Shown in pieces: positions 22,401 to 34,239 of a stretch of 64,000 nucleotides of DNA. The DNA lies in assembly GCA_007258455.2 (NCBI GenBank), contig VDFB02344295.1, positions 186,001 through 250,000 on the forward strand. The letters are read 5' to 3'. The notes beneath the pieces were generated by a model. The model ran no database searches and was not told where the DNA came from. It saw only the letters and a program-made list of their open reading frames with translations. The DNA comes from Sequoia sempervirens. Taxonomy: Eukaryota; Streptophyta; Pinopsida; Cupressales; Cupressaceae. Position numbers and translations under genes: made by a program. Position 1 is the stretch's first letter, and the number at the start of each line of letters is the position of its first letter.

Positions 22401-23560
22401 CCTCCTGGTTGTCTTCATTCTGCAAGCATTTGATGGCGTTCCTTTTCTTATGCCTACAAGTTGTTCTATGAAAAAAATTGAATTCTTGTCACCCTCCTTC
22501 AACCATTGGACCCTATACCTCTGCTTCCAATATATTTCTTCCTTGCTTAAGATATCTTTCCATTTCCTCCTCCAACTTTCCTCCTTGTGTAAAGGTTGAA
22601 GAAGATTTCCCTTAGCTATTAGGTTCTGGACACTATCAAGCTTATCCCCAATCATCTTTTTTTTCTTAAAGATGTCGCCAAAGGTAGAATTAGACCACCC
22701 TTTAACTTCCTTTTTGATGAGGTCAAGTTTTTGGGAGATTTTGTACATAGTAGACCCTTGAATCAGATAGCTCCACCAATTTTCTGTACAATTACTGAAA
22801 TCTTGATGTGTCATCCACATAATTTCAAATCTAAAGGGGTGAGGGCCAAAGAAAGGCTTATTTATCCACTAGAGAAGGATTGGCCTATGGTTAGAACAGT
22901 CCTAGGGAGGGCATTAAGGGTAGCATTGCACCCCAAGTCCCAACCCATGAAGACTAGCACCCTATGCAAGCGGACCTGAATAAGGTGGTTTCCTTTCCTA
23001 TTGTGAGACCAAGTGAAAGGGTTACCCTACAACTCCAACTCAAACAGACCAGACCTTCTGATGAAGTCAAACAAATCACTCATACTGTCACAATAGTCCA
23101 TGAGGCCACCAAGCTTTTCTGAAGGGAACAGAAGGGAGTTAAAGTCCCCAACCACCATATACAAAGCATTTTTGTCAATCAAGATTAGAGATAAGACTTC
23201 GTCCCACATACTTTTTCTTCCTCCCCTAGTATTCAGAGCATAGATGTTAAATAGATGCCAAGTGTAATTCTCATCTTTGAGAGTCACATCAAGGTAACTA
23301 TGTGAAAATGCAAAGGCTTCCCCATCAATTATAGTAGAATTCCATAAAGTGGAAATGCTACCAGAGGCACCGTCTGCCTCATTGTAGAAGAAGGAGGAGC
23401 CCGACTAGATTTTATTAGCAATTGAGGAGTAGGTCTGGTAATTCATCTTAACTTCTTGTAGCAAAAGGACATCAAATTTAAGATCCACAATGTATTTCCT
23501 GAGGGAAAATTGTTTTTGGGGGCTATTTATCCCTCGCATGTTCCATGAAAGGAACTTCAT
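19441..23560 (-). pseudogene. LINE ORF2: endonuclease, reverse transcriptase, RNase H
   Basis: It starts at ATG 23560 (MKFLSWNMRGINSPQKQ), the normal beginning of an L1 apurinic-type endonuclease; GDFN lies near 23149-23138. The reverse transcriptase follows: APRPDGFPLTFF near 22200, ISKAYDRV near 21800, QGDPLSPYL near 21620. The catalytic box reads FVDN near 21490 where F/YADD is expected, so the second Asp is lost. The zinc-binding region after RT is at about 20680-20400. RNase H closes the ORF: LNFDGAA, QAESMAL and EGDSRL give its D, E and D. The stop is at 19443-19441. At least two TAG stops in the endonuclease and several frameshifts in RT make it inactive. It is about 4.1 kb, a normal ORF2 size. 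Confidence 0.85.
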
Positions 23561-25090
23561 TTTCTATTATGATGGGTTGAGTCAAGGGTTGATTGCCATC
23601 CACTGTAAATATCCTTGGCTATCACTTTATGCCTTGACAGTCTATCTTAAGGTCTTCCAACATCGTTGTCTATTCCCACATCAACTTTCTTTGTTCTTGT
23701 TTTCCTTTTTTGTGATTGTTAGTCCTCTAAGTTATCCCCATCAATTTGAGATTTAGAGGAAAAAGGCTTGCAGTTCACAGTGAGAATGATAGATTTAGTG
23801 ACTTCCCCAGCAAATTCCTCCACTCTAGCTGTCTGGGAAGAAAAGAAGTACGATGAGTCAGCCTCCTTCCTGGACTTCATAGGGGTGATTGACCCAAACT
23901 CCAGTTGCTGCAGGGTAGTAATAGCAGAATCCTCCACAACCACACTTTGAGGTTGGTTAGCATCAACAACTACCATATCCTTGTTCCTAAAGTCCATACA
24001 AGTTGAAGACAATGGAGACATGATAGTTTTACCTTCAACTCTAGATGCCAAAGGACAAGAAACTAGACCCAAATCCCTTGGAGGGGAGATTTACTCTTCC
24101 TCCAAGGAGCTTGGGGATTTCCCCCTTTTCAAACTTTTAGCCTTGATCTTGACCCCAAGGTTAGTGGATTTCATCATCTCATAAAGTCCTTCAGTAAATA
24201 GATAATCATCCATTTCATTGGATTGGTATTCTCCACCGCATTACTAGTGTTGGGGACGAACTAATTTTCCCCCTCATTAGAAGAACGGGTAGGGATCTTC
24301 CCCTTAGATAAAGGTTCCTTTGGCATTAGAACCTTACAATCCATAATGACATGACCTTGTTTTCCAAATTTTTGACAGAACAAGGTGGCATTTTCATAGA
24401 CTAGGGCCTGGGTCCATTTCCCCATTTAGATTTGAGAGTTATAAAGTTGGGGAGAGCTTTGTTAATTGAAACATTTACACAGAATCGGGCGAAAACTAAC
24501 TTGGATTTAGCGAGAGTGACCACATCCGCCACCATAAAGCTACCAAAGGAGTTACCAATCCACCAAAATATGCATTCATCCCATAATTCCAATGGACAAA
24601 CGAACCCAAATAGGAGCCATATGAGTGAGTTCAACAGACGGTTCAAAGCCCAGATTCCATTTGGCCAAAGTCAAGAAGTGTTTACCATAAGCCCATGTTC
24701 CAAAGAGAACATAGATTAGATCCTCCTTTGCCATGAATTTGAATAGGAATAGACCACTAGGCATAGCAGAGACAGTCACACTGCCCTTTAGCTTCCACCG
24801 AGCATTAGCCCATCTGCAAACCATATCAATAGTCAGCCTGAAAGCCAAGAATATCCCCACCAAAGCAAGGTGCAGCGAGGAGGCAACCTCATCCATGACT
24901 GTGTCAGGTAAAAAAAACTTGTTCCTTCCTCTGACTGAACGATGTCCAAAAGGATAGTCTCAAGGGAATTGTTTCTAGTCCTAGAGAGAACATTCTTCCA
25001 GCAAACCTTGGGAGTCAGTGTTATTAAATTTCCACAATCCATAATAATCTGAGAAGCATATTTCTGGATTAGATTGTGTAAGCTTTTTTA

Positions 25091-25132
25091 GATCAACGTT
25101 TCGGATCACACTCTGTGATCCATCATCAGGAT
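25091..25132 (-). ncRNA. Hammerhead ribozyme motif, left arm of element 2
   Basis: The minus-strand copy in the left arm has an identical core, stem II with the same seven pairs and loop AGAGT, so the loop differs by one base from the right arm while the stem is kept. Predicted cleavage lies between 25095 and 25094. Confidence 0.73.
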
Positions 25133-25261
25133 AGAGAGCTCAAGGAGATGAAAGTAGTTTGTTGCAGACCCAACAGGTATAAAAAGAGGCAGGTATATCT
25201 TTCTGCCTCTTTTTATACCTGTTGGGTCTGCAACAAACTACTTTCATCTCCTTGAGCTCTC

Positions 25262-25304
25262 TATCCTGATGATGGATCACGGAGTGTGATCCGAAACGTT
25301 GATC
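25262..25304 (+). ncRNA. Hammerhead ribozyme motif, right arm of element 2
   Basis: CTGATGA is at 25266-25272. Stem II is GGATCAC/GTGATCC (25274-25280 with 25286-25292, seven Watson-Crick pairs, loop GGAGT). GAAA is at 25293-25296. Stem I is ATC (25263-25265) with GAT (25301-25303). Predicted cleavage is after T25300. As in element 1, stem III is only the palindrome AACGTT, suggesting action as a dimer. Confidence 0.75.
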
Positions 25305-25600
25305 TAAAAAAGCTTACACAATCTAATCCAGAAATATGCTTCTCAAACCTTGGGAGATTCAACACCCTTAAGGCTGCCATTGTCCCCACCAGCAAGAGAC
25401 CCAAAATGTGTTTTGGAATCACATGACACAAGCCCCGCATCCCCATGTGCCACATGAGAGTCACAAATCTTTTTCGTATCGAGTGGGCGGTCAGGCCCAG
25501 GGGAGGTAGAGTCCTCCCCAGAACCTACAGACATGGCCGAAAATTTGAAAACAACATGCAGGAAGTTGCAGAGCGGGAAGTTAATTAGGTTTTGAAAGGG

Positions 25601-26346
25601 CCTTGAAACATTTTACATGTTGATTAGTAGTAAAAGATTAGCCAAAACATGATGAAACATTCACAATAGTGAGCTTTAGACACAAATGCATCCAATAGAT
25701 AAAAAAAAAAAACAAAATGCATTAGAAAGATTAAACAAAGATTTGATTACAAATGTTTAAATATTTTAGTTGTCTTCTACTCTTACTAGTAGAAATTATC
25801 ATGCAATTTAACAAAATATAGCAAGTCTTTTTTTCTCATGAATTTATTTTTAGCAACTGTGGTTTTGCTTTTGGTGATAGGCCCAACATGTCCACAATTT
25901 TCTTCCAAGGTAGCTTTGTCAATCTCTTGAAAACAATGACACTCATTGAGTTTCTTAAGCTTAAGAGTGTGAATTTTGATATTGGTTGTATTATTTTGAA
26001 TCATGTATTTGTTGATTTACATAATGCACTCAAAATATTCCTTTTTAGGTCATTAATTCATTTTTTTATAAAGGTAGCCCTATCATTTACATCTTGTTTT
26101 TTGTTTTTCCAACGTGATCAACTCAATCATAATAACATTGGATAGGTTTTCTCCAATCCTATCCATATTAATGGTAGCCTCTCAATTTTGTAGATTATTC
26201 CTATTATATTCCCTTGAAGGTTAAGTTTGAGCCCCCATTTTATTTTTGGGGTCCTTCCAAACTAATGTTGATTTATTAATTTTTGCATAAAACCGTTTGG
26301 TGTGTTGGGAAGTGGTGCAAGAGTACTCATGTGGATAGGTGATCAG
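25601..26346. other. Intergenic, no gene seen
   Basis: AT-rich flank between the LINE and the next LTR element. Short frames on both strands (25786-26145) overlap each other and show no domain. Confidence 0.6.
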
Positions 26347-27037
26347 TGTTGGAAATGAGGTGTCTCAACCTTGCTATTTTCATAGATTTGATTTATTTTC
26401 ATTTAAGATTTTCCTACATCTGTTACAAATTTTTAGTGCTTTGAAAATAGAAATATTAGTTGTCAAAAGATGCCCATGTGATAACATATCATGGAAGGGT
26501 TAATTTTAGAGATATTATGACAAATTTTATTACATCTTTGAGGATAAAAAATCAAGGAGAATATTGTGTACGTGAGAGCCTAATTTTAGACAAAAAACTT
26601 GCATTTTTGGGCAATACACCTCATGAGAGGCTTTGCACATGGTTTTGTAAACCGTTAGTGGTTTCTTGTATAGTCAGAGGTCTATAAATTGATGGCTTGA
26701 GGAGTAATTTTTGTGTTGAGTTTGTAGGAATTGTTATGTTGTCGAATTACTGCCAAAATTCTTCCAGAGTTGTTTACTGGTGATAATTTTGCAAAAGACT
26801 TGCTCTGCAAGTGTATGCAATCTTGTTGTTGGATTTGAAATACATTTAGTAGGTTTTGGGTTGTGGGTTTTTTCACCCGAAAGGGTTTTCCCCACGTATA
26901 TCTTGTGTTCATTGTTTTTTTTCTATTGAATTTATTTCTAGATTTTTTGTAACTGTTAGATTAGTTTTAAATTTTACATAATATATCTTCTGAAGATTGG
27001 CGTAGGAAATTGTTTCCGCTACTCTAATTACCTTACA
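26347..27037 (+). repeat. 5' LTR of element A
   Basis: It starts TGTTGGAAATGAGG and ends CCTTACA, immediately followed by AGTGGTATCAGAG. The U5-like part contains TTTTCACCCGAAAGGG and TTTTCCCCACG near 26870-26900, a pattern shared with other copia LTRs here. The partner LTR is missing, so the start is inferred from the TG and from typical length (691 bp). Confidence 0.7.
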
Positions 27038-27051
27038 AGTGGTATCAGAGT
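27038..27051 (+). other. Primer binding site of element A (initiator tRNA-Met)
   Basis: AGTGGTATCAGAGT follows the LTR end directly; TGGTATCAGAG is the copia initiator tRNA-Met site. Confidence 0.85.
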
Positions 27052-27164
27052 TCTATCAACTTTGGTTTTAGTTGTGGGTTGTTGGGTTTTTTGTGCTAAT
27101 CAAGGTTTGAGTGGGAGCTTGTGCAGAGGGTATTTTGTGATCTTGTTGCATATATCTTTTCTGA

Positions 27165-27268
27165 ATGGGGAGAACATATGGGAGGATTGCGGTAGAGATT
27201 TTTTATGGTACACACTTTGAAATTTGGAAGCTAAAGATGGAAGATCTATTGATTGATTGGGATCTATG
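27165..27268 (+). pseudogene. Element A gag, N-terminal fragment
   Basis: ATG at 27165 gives MGRTYGRIAVEIFYGTHFEI then WKLKMEDLLID, the typical start of a UBN2-type copia gag. The frame is broken at the CTATG target site of element B and resumes at 34245. Confidence 0.8.
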
Positions 27269-28503
27269 TGTTGGAAATACAAGGGAAGACAACTGAGGGG
27301 GGGTGAATTAGTTGTCACAAAAATTCAAAACTTATTCAACTTATTAACCTTATTCTCAGATCTGATAATTAACCATGAAAACATAAATCATCAATACATC
27401 AGAAACACACATAACACCAAGATTTTTTACGTGGAAACCCTATTAGGGGAAAAACCACGGTGGAGGTCAGTCCACAAGATTATACCTTGTTAAAATTATA
27501 ATGAAAATGAAATATGGGGAATGCACATGCATTCAAGCACACTACCTAGAGCTCACTGCTCAATTACAAACGAAGAGACACTGTCTTACAAAGAGATTCG
27601 AATTACATCCAACTAGATTTTGAACTAAGAAAATAGCATCTGCTAATGCCTGATTACAGTTCCAATTAAGCACATGAAGACTTCTCCACTCTTCTTCACT
27701 CGTCTTCACACTCTGCTTTGCCTTTGAATGATTTAGAACATTATTCATGCACACACACATTCAACATACATCAAATGAAATGAACAATAAATTTTATATA
27801 TCCACAACAAGAAATTTCAACGCTACAAGTCGACCACAAAGAAATAATAAAATGAATATAAATTGTCGGCCCAAAACATTAAAGATTATCAATGTGAATC
27901 AACCAAGGTCGGACACAACTTAGTGAGGACCTGAAACAACATCTTCAACATGAAAAAACTTCAATTAATTTCTCCTCGAAGATCCACAACACGCTACAAG
28001 CACTATGTCGGCCAAGAACAAGAAAAACATGAACATGCAAGAGAAAATATCGGATCACGAGCACAACGATTAATGTAGACTTGCAAAAAAGATAGAGCAT
28101 GATCTAGAAACATCCGCAAGCATCACAAATCACCAAAGAAGCATCCACAACAACTACACTAACTGAAATAGCATCATCTTCAATCAGGAACACCAACTGA
28201 AGAAACAAAAAAATTGTCAGAATGAAAATATTCATAGCTCGATCAAATCTTCATGCAAATCTCTAAAACTCAATGTGGATAAACTAGATACACTCAGAAA
28301 AAAACCCTTTATTCCACAACCTTTGATCAACAACGTATAGAAATAACTGACATACTGAACTTCACTTCACCACTGACAACCTGCAACTCATTTATTACAA
28401 TTTTCTCAATATCCTTGACATATACAACTTCAAATGAATTTATGCTAATAGTGTTTACATCAATGACAACCAAATATCAACAACACAACCACAACATCCA
28501 AAA
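27269..28503 (-). repeat. 3' LTR of element B
   Basis: Begins TGTTGGAAATACAAGG on the plus strand and ends CATCCAAAA, the latter mutated from the ...CCAACA kept in the other copy. Contains the GTGGAAACCCTATTAGGGG box near 27430 typical of R/U5. Confidence 0.9.
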
Positions 28504-28521
28504 ATCTCTCCCTTTGGAATT
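28504..28521 (-). other. Polypurine tract of element B
   Basis: The minus strand reads TTCCAAAGGGAGAGAT just before the LTR. Confidence 0.7.
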
Positions 28522-28822
28522 GATGGAAACACATGATGTGAAAAACACCATCAACACAACTAACTCCTGCTTAGGTTCTGACTCATCTTCTCCTCAACAC
28601 TTTTACAAAATATTTCTCTCCATAAGGCTCTTCTCCCCAGATAATCACAAGTTTTTCACATGACTCTTCTCCCCCTTTGACATCAATGAAAAATATATCT
28701 AAGCTCTGAACCACATAGATGAACCATTTGACTACTCCCCCTGAGTACCACCACAACATCAATCCGAAACAAGATATGATTATGAAATGCACGAAATGAT
28801 GCAATGCAATGCATCCTTAGTT

Positions 28823-31393
28823 CTAATTAGGAGGGGTAATCACCCCTAACTTCCTTCTAAGATACTCAAAAGTATCCTTAGGAAACAACTTGGTAAAGAT
28901 GTTTGCAATCTGCTCCTTAGTAGGCACATACTCCATTCTGACTTCCTTTTCACTTACCTTCTCCCTCAAAAAGTGAAACTTGATAGATATATGCTTTGTT
29001 TTTTAATGCAACACCAGATTCTTAGAAATGTTAATAACACTTGATTTATCACAAAATATAGCAATAGGCTCATCATATACAACTCTGATATCCTTCAACA
29101 TCTGTTTCATCCATAAAAATTGAGTACAATTATTAGTAGCAACAATGTATTCAACCTCTATAGTAGACAAGGAAATTGCATTCTGCTTCTTTCTTAACCA
29201 TGAAATTAGCTTCTTACCTAAGAAAAATGCTCCACCACTAGTAATTTTTTTGTCATTCTCATCTCTTTCCTAGTTAGCATTAGTAAAGGCACTCAAAGTA
29301 AGATCATCATCTTTAGGATACCATAGGCCAAGATCAACAGTTCCCTTCAAGTATCTGGAAATTCTCTTCACAAAATTCACATGAGATTCCTTCGGATTAG
29401 CTTGAAATCTTGCAACAATACATACAACATTCATGATATCAGGCCTAGTTTGAGTTAAATACAACAATCCATCAATCATTGATCTGTATCTTGTCTAATT
29501 TTCTTTTGGAGAATCATCTTTTGTTGTCAACTTGCATCCGGTCACCATGGGTGTACCAACTGGCTTTGAATCTTCCATACCAAACTTCTTCAGCAATTCC
29601 TTCGCATACTTGGATTGAGATATAAAAATCCTTTTATCTAACTAAGTAATTAGCAATCCTAAAAATAATTTCATCTCACCAATCATAGACATCTCAAATT
29701 CATTCTGCATCTCATTAGCAAACTTCATGCACAGACCATCATCTCCTTGAAAAATGATATCATCAACAAAGACTTCAACAATCAAATCTTTATTATGATC
29801 AATATTGAAATATAGATTACTATCAACAGTACCTTTGTTAAATCCAAGCTTCAACAAATACTTATCCAATCTTGCATACCATGCTCTAGGGGAGTGCTTG
29901 AGTCCATCCAATGCTTTCTTCAACCGACATGCCATATCTTCCTTATCAGTCAACTGGAATCCATCAGGTTGCTCAACATACACTTCTTCCAATTCACCAT
30001 TTAGAAAAACTGATTTTACATCCATCTGATAGACTTTGTAGTTCTTGTGAGCAACATAGGAAAGAAATAATCTTACAACTTCAATTCTAGCAATAGGGGA
30101 AAAGGTCTCTTCAAAATTAATTCCTTCCATCTATGAATATCCTTTACATACTAGTCTTGCTTTGTTTCTAACCACTTCACCTTTCTCATTTAGTTTGTTT
30201 TTAAAGACCCATTTGGTTCCAATTACATTCTTGTCCTTAGGTCTGGGAACAAGAATCCATGTATCATTTTTCTCAATCTGTTTTAACTCTTCTTTCATTG
30301 CTTCAACCCAATGCTCATCTTTACATGCTTCATTCACACTAGTAGGCTCAGTCTTTGATATCAAGCAATACTCTTATGCAATATTTCTCCTAGTCTAGAC
30401 ACCTTTGTTCTTATCACCTATAATTTGATCTTTTGAATGATTCAATCTTACATACCTCAGAGTCTTCTTAGGATGTTCTTCAACTTCAGGCTCTTTTGAT
30501 CTCTCTTCTTCTCTTTCACCAGTTTCTCCTTCTTCTTCATTTTCTTGATTTACCAGATTAATTTGCACTTGATTTGTAGTTTGAACTTGCTTTCCTTTGT
30601 TTGTACTGTCATCCTGATCATCAGAGTCATATCCATGGGTTTTGGATAGTGTACTTGAGTCTTCATCAACCTTAACATTTGCATTTTCAACAATTTTCTT
30701 CAATATTTTATTGTAACACCGGTACGCCTTACTTTTAGTAGAATAACCTAGAAAGATACCTTCATCACTCCTAGCATCAAAATTTCCTATGTATTCATCT
30801 CTCTTAATATAGCATCTGCTTCCAAATATCTTGAAGTATATAACAATAGGATTTTGACTAGTCCATAGCTCAAAATGGGTCTTACCAATATCACCTTTGA
30901 TTTGTACCCGGTTGAGTGTGTACATAGCAGTACTCACAACTTCTCTCTAATAGATATGAGGAACATTTCCTTCTAGCATCATAGTTCTATCAGCATCTTC
31001 AATTGTTTTGTTCTTCCTTTCCACAACTCCATTTTGCTGAGGGGTCCGCTGTGCAGATAATTGTCTCTTTATTCCATGTTCTTCACAAAAATAAATAAAT
31101 TCACTGGAAGTGAATTCACCACCTCTATATGATCTTAGACATTTAATCTTCAAACATGTCTATGTCTCAACCATAGCTTTAAAGATTTTGAACTTTTCAA
31201 GTGCTTTAGATTTCTCCCTTAAGAAAGTAACCCATACCATTCTAGATTAATAATCAATGAATAACATGAAACACCTGTAACCTTGTAAACTTATGACCTT
31301 AGAGGGACCACACAGATCAATATGCACAAGCTCTAACAATTCATTTGAACAATGCTTTTTACTCTGAAATGAAATCCTAGTTTTCTTTCCCAA
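28823..31393 (-). pseudogene. Element B integrase core, reverse transcriptase, RNase H
   Basis: The integrase core retains the second catalytic stretch as LRSYRGGEFTS, with SYRGGE where SDNGGE is expected, so the Asp is lost; QQNGVVERKNKT follows. RT: WVFKNKLNEKGEV, then [33 protein letters not shown], and the catalytic [10 protein letters not shown] near 29790-29760 still with both Asp. RNase H continues past a TAG at 29270 (normally DADW) to RRKLGVI near 28830. Stops: TAG near 31153, 30947, 30395, 30131, 29642, 29480 and 29270, plus a TAA near 30380. Confidence 0.88.
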
Positions 31394-32954
31394 CTAACAT
31401 TCCTTGCATATTGCATTAGTAGGTTTCACCAACTTGGGTAGATCTCTCACAGCCTTAGTGGAACTTATCTTGACAATATTATCAAAGTTAACATGAAACA
31501 ACCTCCTATGCCATAACCAAATTTCATCAACTTGAGAAATCAAACAACTTTTACTAGCAACACTCAATTGAAAGATATTACCTTTTTTTTTTGTACCTGA
31601 TGCAATTTCATTTTTGCAACTTAATATTTTGCACTTTCCATCCTTGAATTGAATATTGTATCCCTTATCAACCATTTGACCAACACTCAAAATATTATGC
31701 TTCAAGCCTTCCACATACAAAACATCATCAATATTATGCTTACCATAAAGAGAAATGCAACCTCTTCCACGGATCACACCAGTTGTATTATCACCAAATC
31801 TCACAAGACCACCATCATACTTTTCCAAGCTTACAAAATTACTTTTGTCTCTCGTCATATGATGTGAACATCCACTGTCAATTACCCATTCATATTTCTC
31901 TTCAACTCGAGTAGCTAGGGATTTCTCCACATTTGTACAACCAACAGATTCAGTAGATATAGGATTATTCTCTTTGATAGCAATAAATATCCATTCATCA
32001 TCACTTCTATTTCTTTTATTAGATTCATCATCTGTCACCCCTTCATCAGCAGCATAGTAACACTTCTTCTGAAATCTAGGCTTGTTATGTCTTGGTTTAG
32101 CAGCTCTTTCCGAACACCTTGATGCAAAATGACCTATTTTATTGCAAGAAAAACATTTAAGAGGTAATTTTCTTTCATACTTACCTTTTCCTCTCAGAAC
32201 TCTTTTGACAATAAGTGTTTCCAACTCTTCTAGCTCTCTTTCTTCTTCTTCTTCAATCTGTCTGATTTCATCCTCATCCTTGAATGTCTTTCTAGATGAA
32301 CTCTCACTTGGATCATATCTTTGTCTATCTCTTCCAGAAGTAGTAGCCTTAAATGCAGATTTGACCTTAGGAAACCAAATTTACTCAACTCAAAAGTAGT
32401 TAGCTTACCAACCAATGTATCTTTGGTTATGTTTGTTACAATCCGGAGCTCTGCAATAGCACTGGCTTTGACTTTGTAAGAATCAGGCAGGGATCTAAGA
32501 ACTTTAGCAACAATATCAGATTCATCTATCTTTCCACCAACACATCTAATACCACACACAAGTTCATTCACTCTTTGCATAAAAGTTTAATGTTTTCATC
32601 ATCACCCATTCTAAAGCTTTTATATTTCCCTTTCAAACTCTGCAACTTAGCAATCTTCACATAAGCATCACCTTCATACAGGGTTTCCAAATTTTTCCAG
32701 ATCTCATGAGCAATCTTCAGATTCATAACATTTGTCATCTCAGAATTAGTCAAAGCACTCAACAAAGCTTCCTTAGCCTGGATATTATACTCAACATATG
32801 TACTATTTGGTGGAATAGCATACCTATTACTTGTAATGCTCCAATAGGGTTCACCAATGCATCTCAGATGGTACTCCATTTGAGTCTTCCACAAAGAATA
32901 ATTTGTTCCATCAAATCTCGGCCTATCCTTCTTGTAACTTGCCATCCGAATCAC
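31394..32954 (-). pseudogene. Element B gag, protease and integrase zinc region
   Basis: Gag starts MIRMASYKKDRPRFDGTNYS at 32954; the UBN2-like body follows, broken by a one-base shift near 32570 at KLLCKE/MQRVN. The knuckle CFSCNKIGHFASRC is near 32155-32110. The protease motif WVIDSGCSHHMT is near 31880. The integrase pre-domain (LWHRRLFHVNFDN...CKEC) ends in a TAG at 31394, where CKECQLGKK is the family norm, so CAG has probably become TAG. Confidence 0.88.
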
Positions 32955-32984
32955 CTTAAGTTGTTAAAATTCTTCCAAGGAACC

Positions 32985-32999
32985 TGCTTTGATACCAAT
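32985..32999 (-). other. Primer binding site of element B
   Basis: The minus strand reads AATTGGTATCAAAGC, one base off the usual TGGTATCAGAGC complementary to initiator tRNA-Met. Confidence 0.75.
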
Positions 33000-34239
33000 T
33001 TTTGGCAATACAAGGGTAGACAATTGAGAGGGGGGGTGAATCAGTTGTCATAGAAATTTAAAAATTATTCAACTTATTAACCTTATTCTCAGATCTAATA
33101 ATTAAACTATGAAAACATAAATCATAAACACATCAAAAACACACATAACAACAATATTTTTTACGTGGAAACCCTGTTAGGGGAAAAACCACGGTGGAGG
33201 TCAATCCACAAGATTATACCCTGTTAAAAGTATAATGAAAATGAAATATGGGGAATGCACATGCATTCAGGCACACTGCCTAGAGCTCACTTCTCAATTA
33301 CAAAGGAAGACACACTACCTTACATAGAGATTCAAATTACAACCATCCATATTTTGAACTGAGAAAATTATAGCATCTGCTAATGCTTGATTACAGTTCC
33401 AATTAAGCACATGAACACTTCTCCACTTGTCTTCACTCTTCTTCACACCCTGCTCTTCCTTTGAATGATTTAGAACATTATTCGTGCACACACGCATTCA
33501 AAATACATCAAATGAAATGAACAATCGCTTTTATATATCCGCAACAAGAAATTTCATCACTACAAGTCATCCACAAAGAAATAATAAAATGAATATAAAA
33601 TGTCAGCCCAAAACATTAAAGATTATCAATGCAAATCAACCAAGGTCAGCCAAAACTTAGTGAGGAACCAAAACAACATATTCAACATGAAAAGACTTCA
33701 ATTAATTTCTCCTTGAAGATCCACAACATTCTACAAGCACTATGTTGGCCAAGAACAAGAAAAACATGAACACGTAAGAGAAAACATCGGATCACGAGCA
33801 CAACGATAATGCAGATGTGCAAAAAAGATAGATCATGATCTAGAAACATCCACAAGCATCACAAATCACCAGGGAATCATCTGCAACAACTGCACTAACT
33901 GAAATAGCATCATCTTCAATCAGGAACACCAAATGAAGAAACAAAAAAATTGTCAGAATGAAAATCTTCATAACTTGATCAAATCTTCATGCGGATCTCT
34001 AAAACTCAACATGGATAAACTAGATACACTCAACAACAAAACCTTTAGTCCACAACCTTTGATCAACAACGTATAGAAATAACTGACATACTGAACTTCA
34101 CTTCACCATTGACAACCTGCAACTCATTTATTACAATTTTCTCAATATCCTCGACATATACAACTTCAAATGAATTTATGCTAATAGTGTTGACATCAAT
34201 GACAAACACATATAAGAAACACAACCACAACATCCAACA
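33000..34239 (-). repeat. 5' LTR of element B
   Basis: Partner of the left LTR, about 1.24 kb; its outer end ATCCAACA abuts the target duplication. Its inner end next to the primer site reads TTTTGGCAATAC, where the other copy reads TGTTGGAAATAC, so one terminal TG has decayed. Confidence 0.9.

Larger units (their letters stand above)
25002..25356. mobile_element. Hairpin element 2 with hammerhead motifs, inserted in LINE ORF1
   Basis: The target duplication CAAACCTTGGGAG is at 25002-25014 and 25344-25356. A 36-nt one-sided head (25015-25050, with TTTCCACAATCCATA) is followed by two nearly perfect 142-bp inverted arms (25051-25192, 25203-25344) around a 10-nt loop. Removing the insert and one duplication joins the LINE ORF1 reading frame exactly, which proves both the boundaries and the mobility. 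There is no ORF. The arm outside the ribozyme core differs from element 1, so the two are separate subfamilies sharing head, the sequence around the hammerhead, and layout. Confidence 0.88.
23719..25534 (-). pseudogene. LINE ORF1 (DUF4283-like, zinc knuckle), interrupted
   Basis: The start is taken at ATG 25534 (MSVGSGEDSTSPGPDRPLDT). The frame is cut at 25344 by the hairpin element; on the other side it resumes exactly at the target duplication (SPKV then CWKNVLSRTRNNSL). A frameshift follows, then a DUF4283-like RNA-binding fold at about 24900-24430 with segments FLAFRLTIDMVCRWANARWK and FLFKF. Further on, near 24385-24338, comes a knuckle in which the second Cys is Phe (CQKF then GKQGH and DC). 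The C-terminus ends at 23719. ORF1 proteins of plant L1 elements coat the element RNA. The degenerate knuckle and frameshifts show that this one is dead. Confidence 0.75.
17060..25600 (-). mobile_element. L1-type LINE, decayed, with an extra downstream ORF
   Basis: Read right to left, this holds ORF1 (25534-23719) with a DUF4283-like domain and a zinc knuckle, ORF2 (23560-19441) with endonuclease, reverse transcriptase and RNase H, and then a third coding block (18832-17404). All are on the minus strand and in the usual L1 order. The 3' limit is drawn at the 22-bp palindrome at 17060-17081 and the 5' limit just upstream of ORF1; neither end is proven, since I found no poly(A) (poly-T on the plus strand) and no convincing target duplication. 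Stops and frameshifts are spread through all ORFs, and a hammerhead hairpin element has inserted in ORF1. Confidence 0.75.
27269..34239 (-). mobile_element. Copia element B, complete, nested in A
   Basis: LTRs at 27269-28503 and 33000-34239, target duplication CTATG at 27264-27268 and 34240-34244, primer site next to the right LTR and purine tract next to the left one. The element is therefore on the minus strand and 6.97 kb long. Gag, protease, integrase, RT and RNase H are all present in copia order but carry about nine stops and some frameshifts. Since it interrupts A, it is younger than A. Confidence 0.93.

Noticed and set aside
25002..25356. Retrozyme (LTR-type hammerhead element)
   Set aside because: No primer site, no purine tract, no direct LTRs, and the target duplication is 13 bp and not 4-5 bp.
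17043..25660. ATGAAACAT as the LINE target duplication
   Set aside because: The 9-bp word occurs near both presumed ends (17042 and 25651), but it is AT-rich, is not adjacent to a poly(A), and similar words occur nearby by chance.
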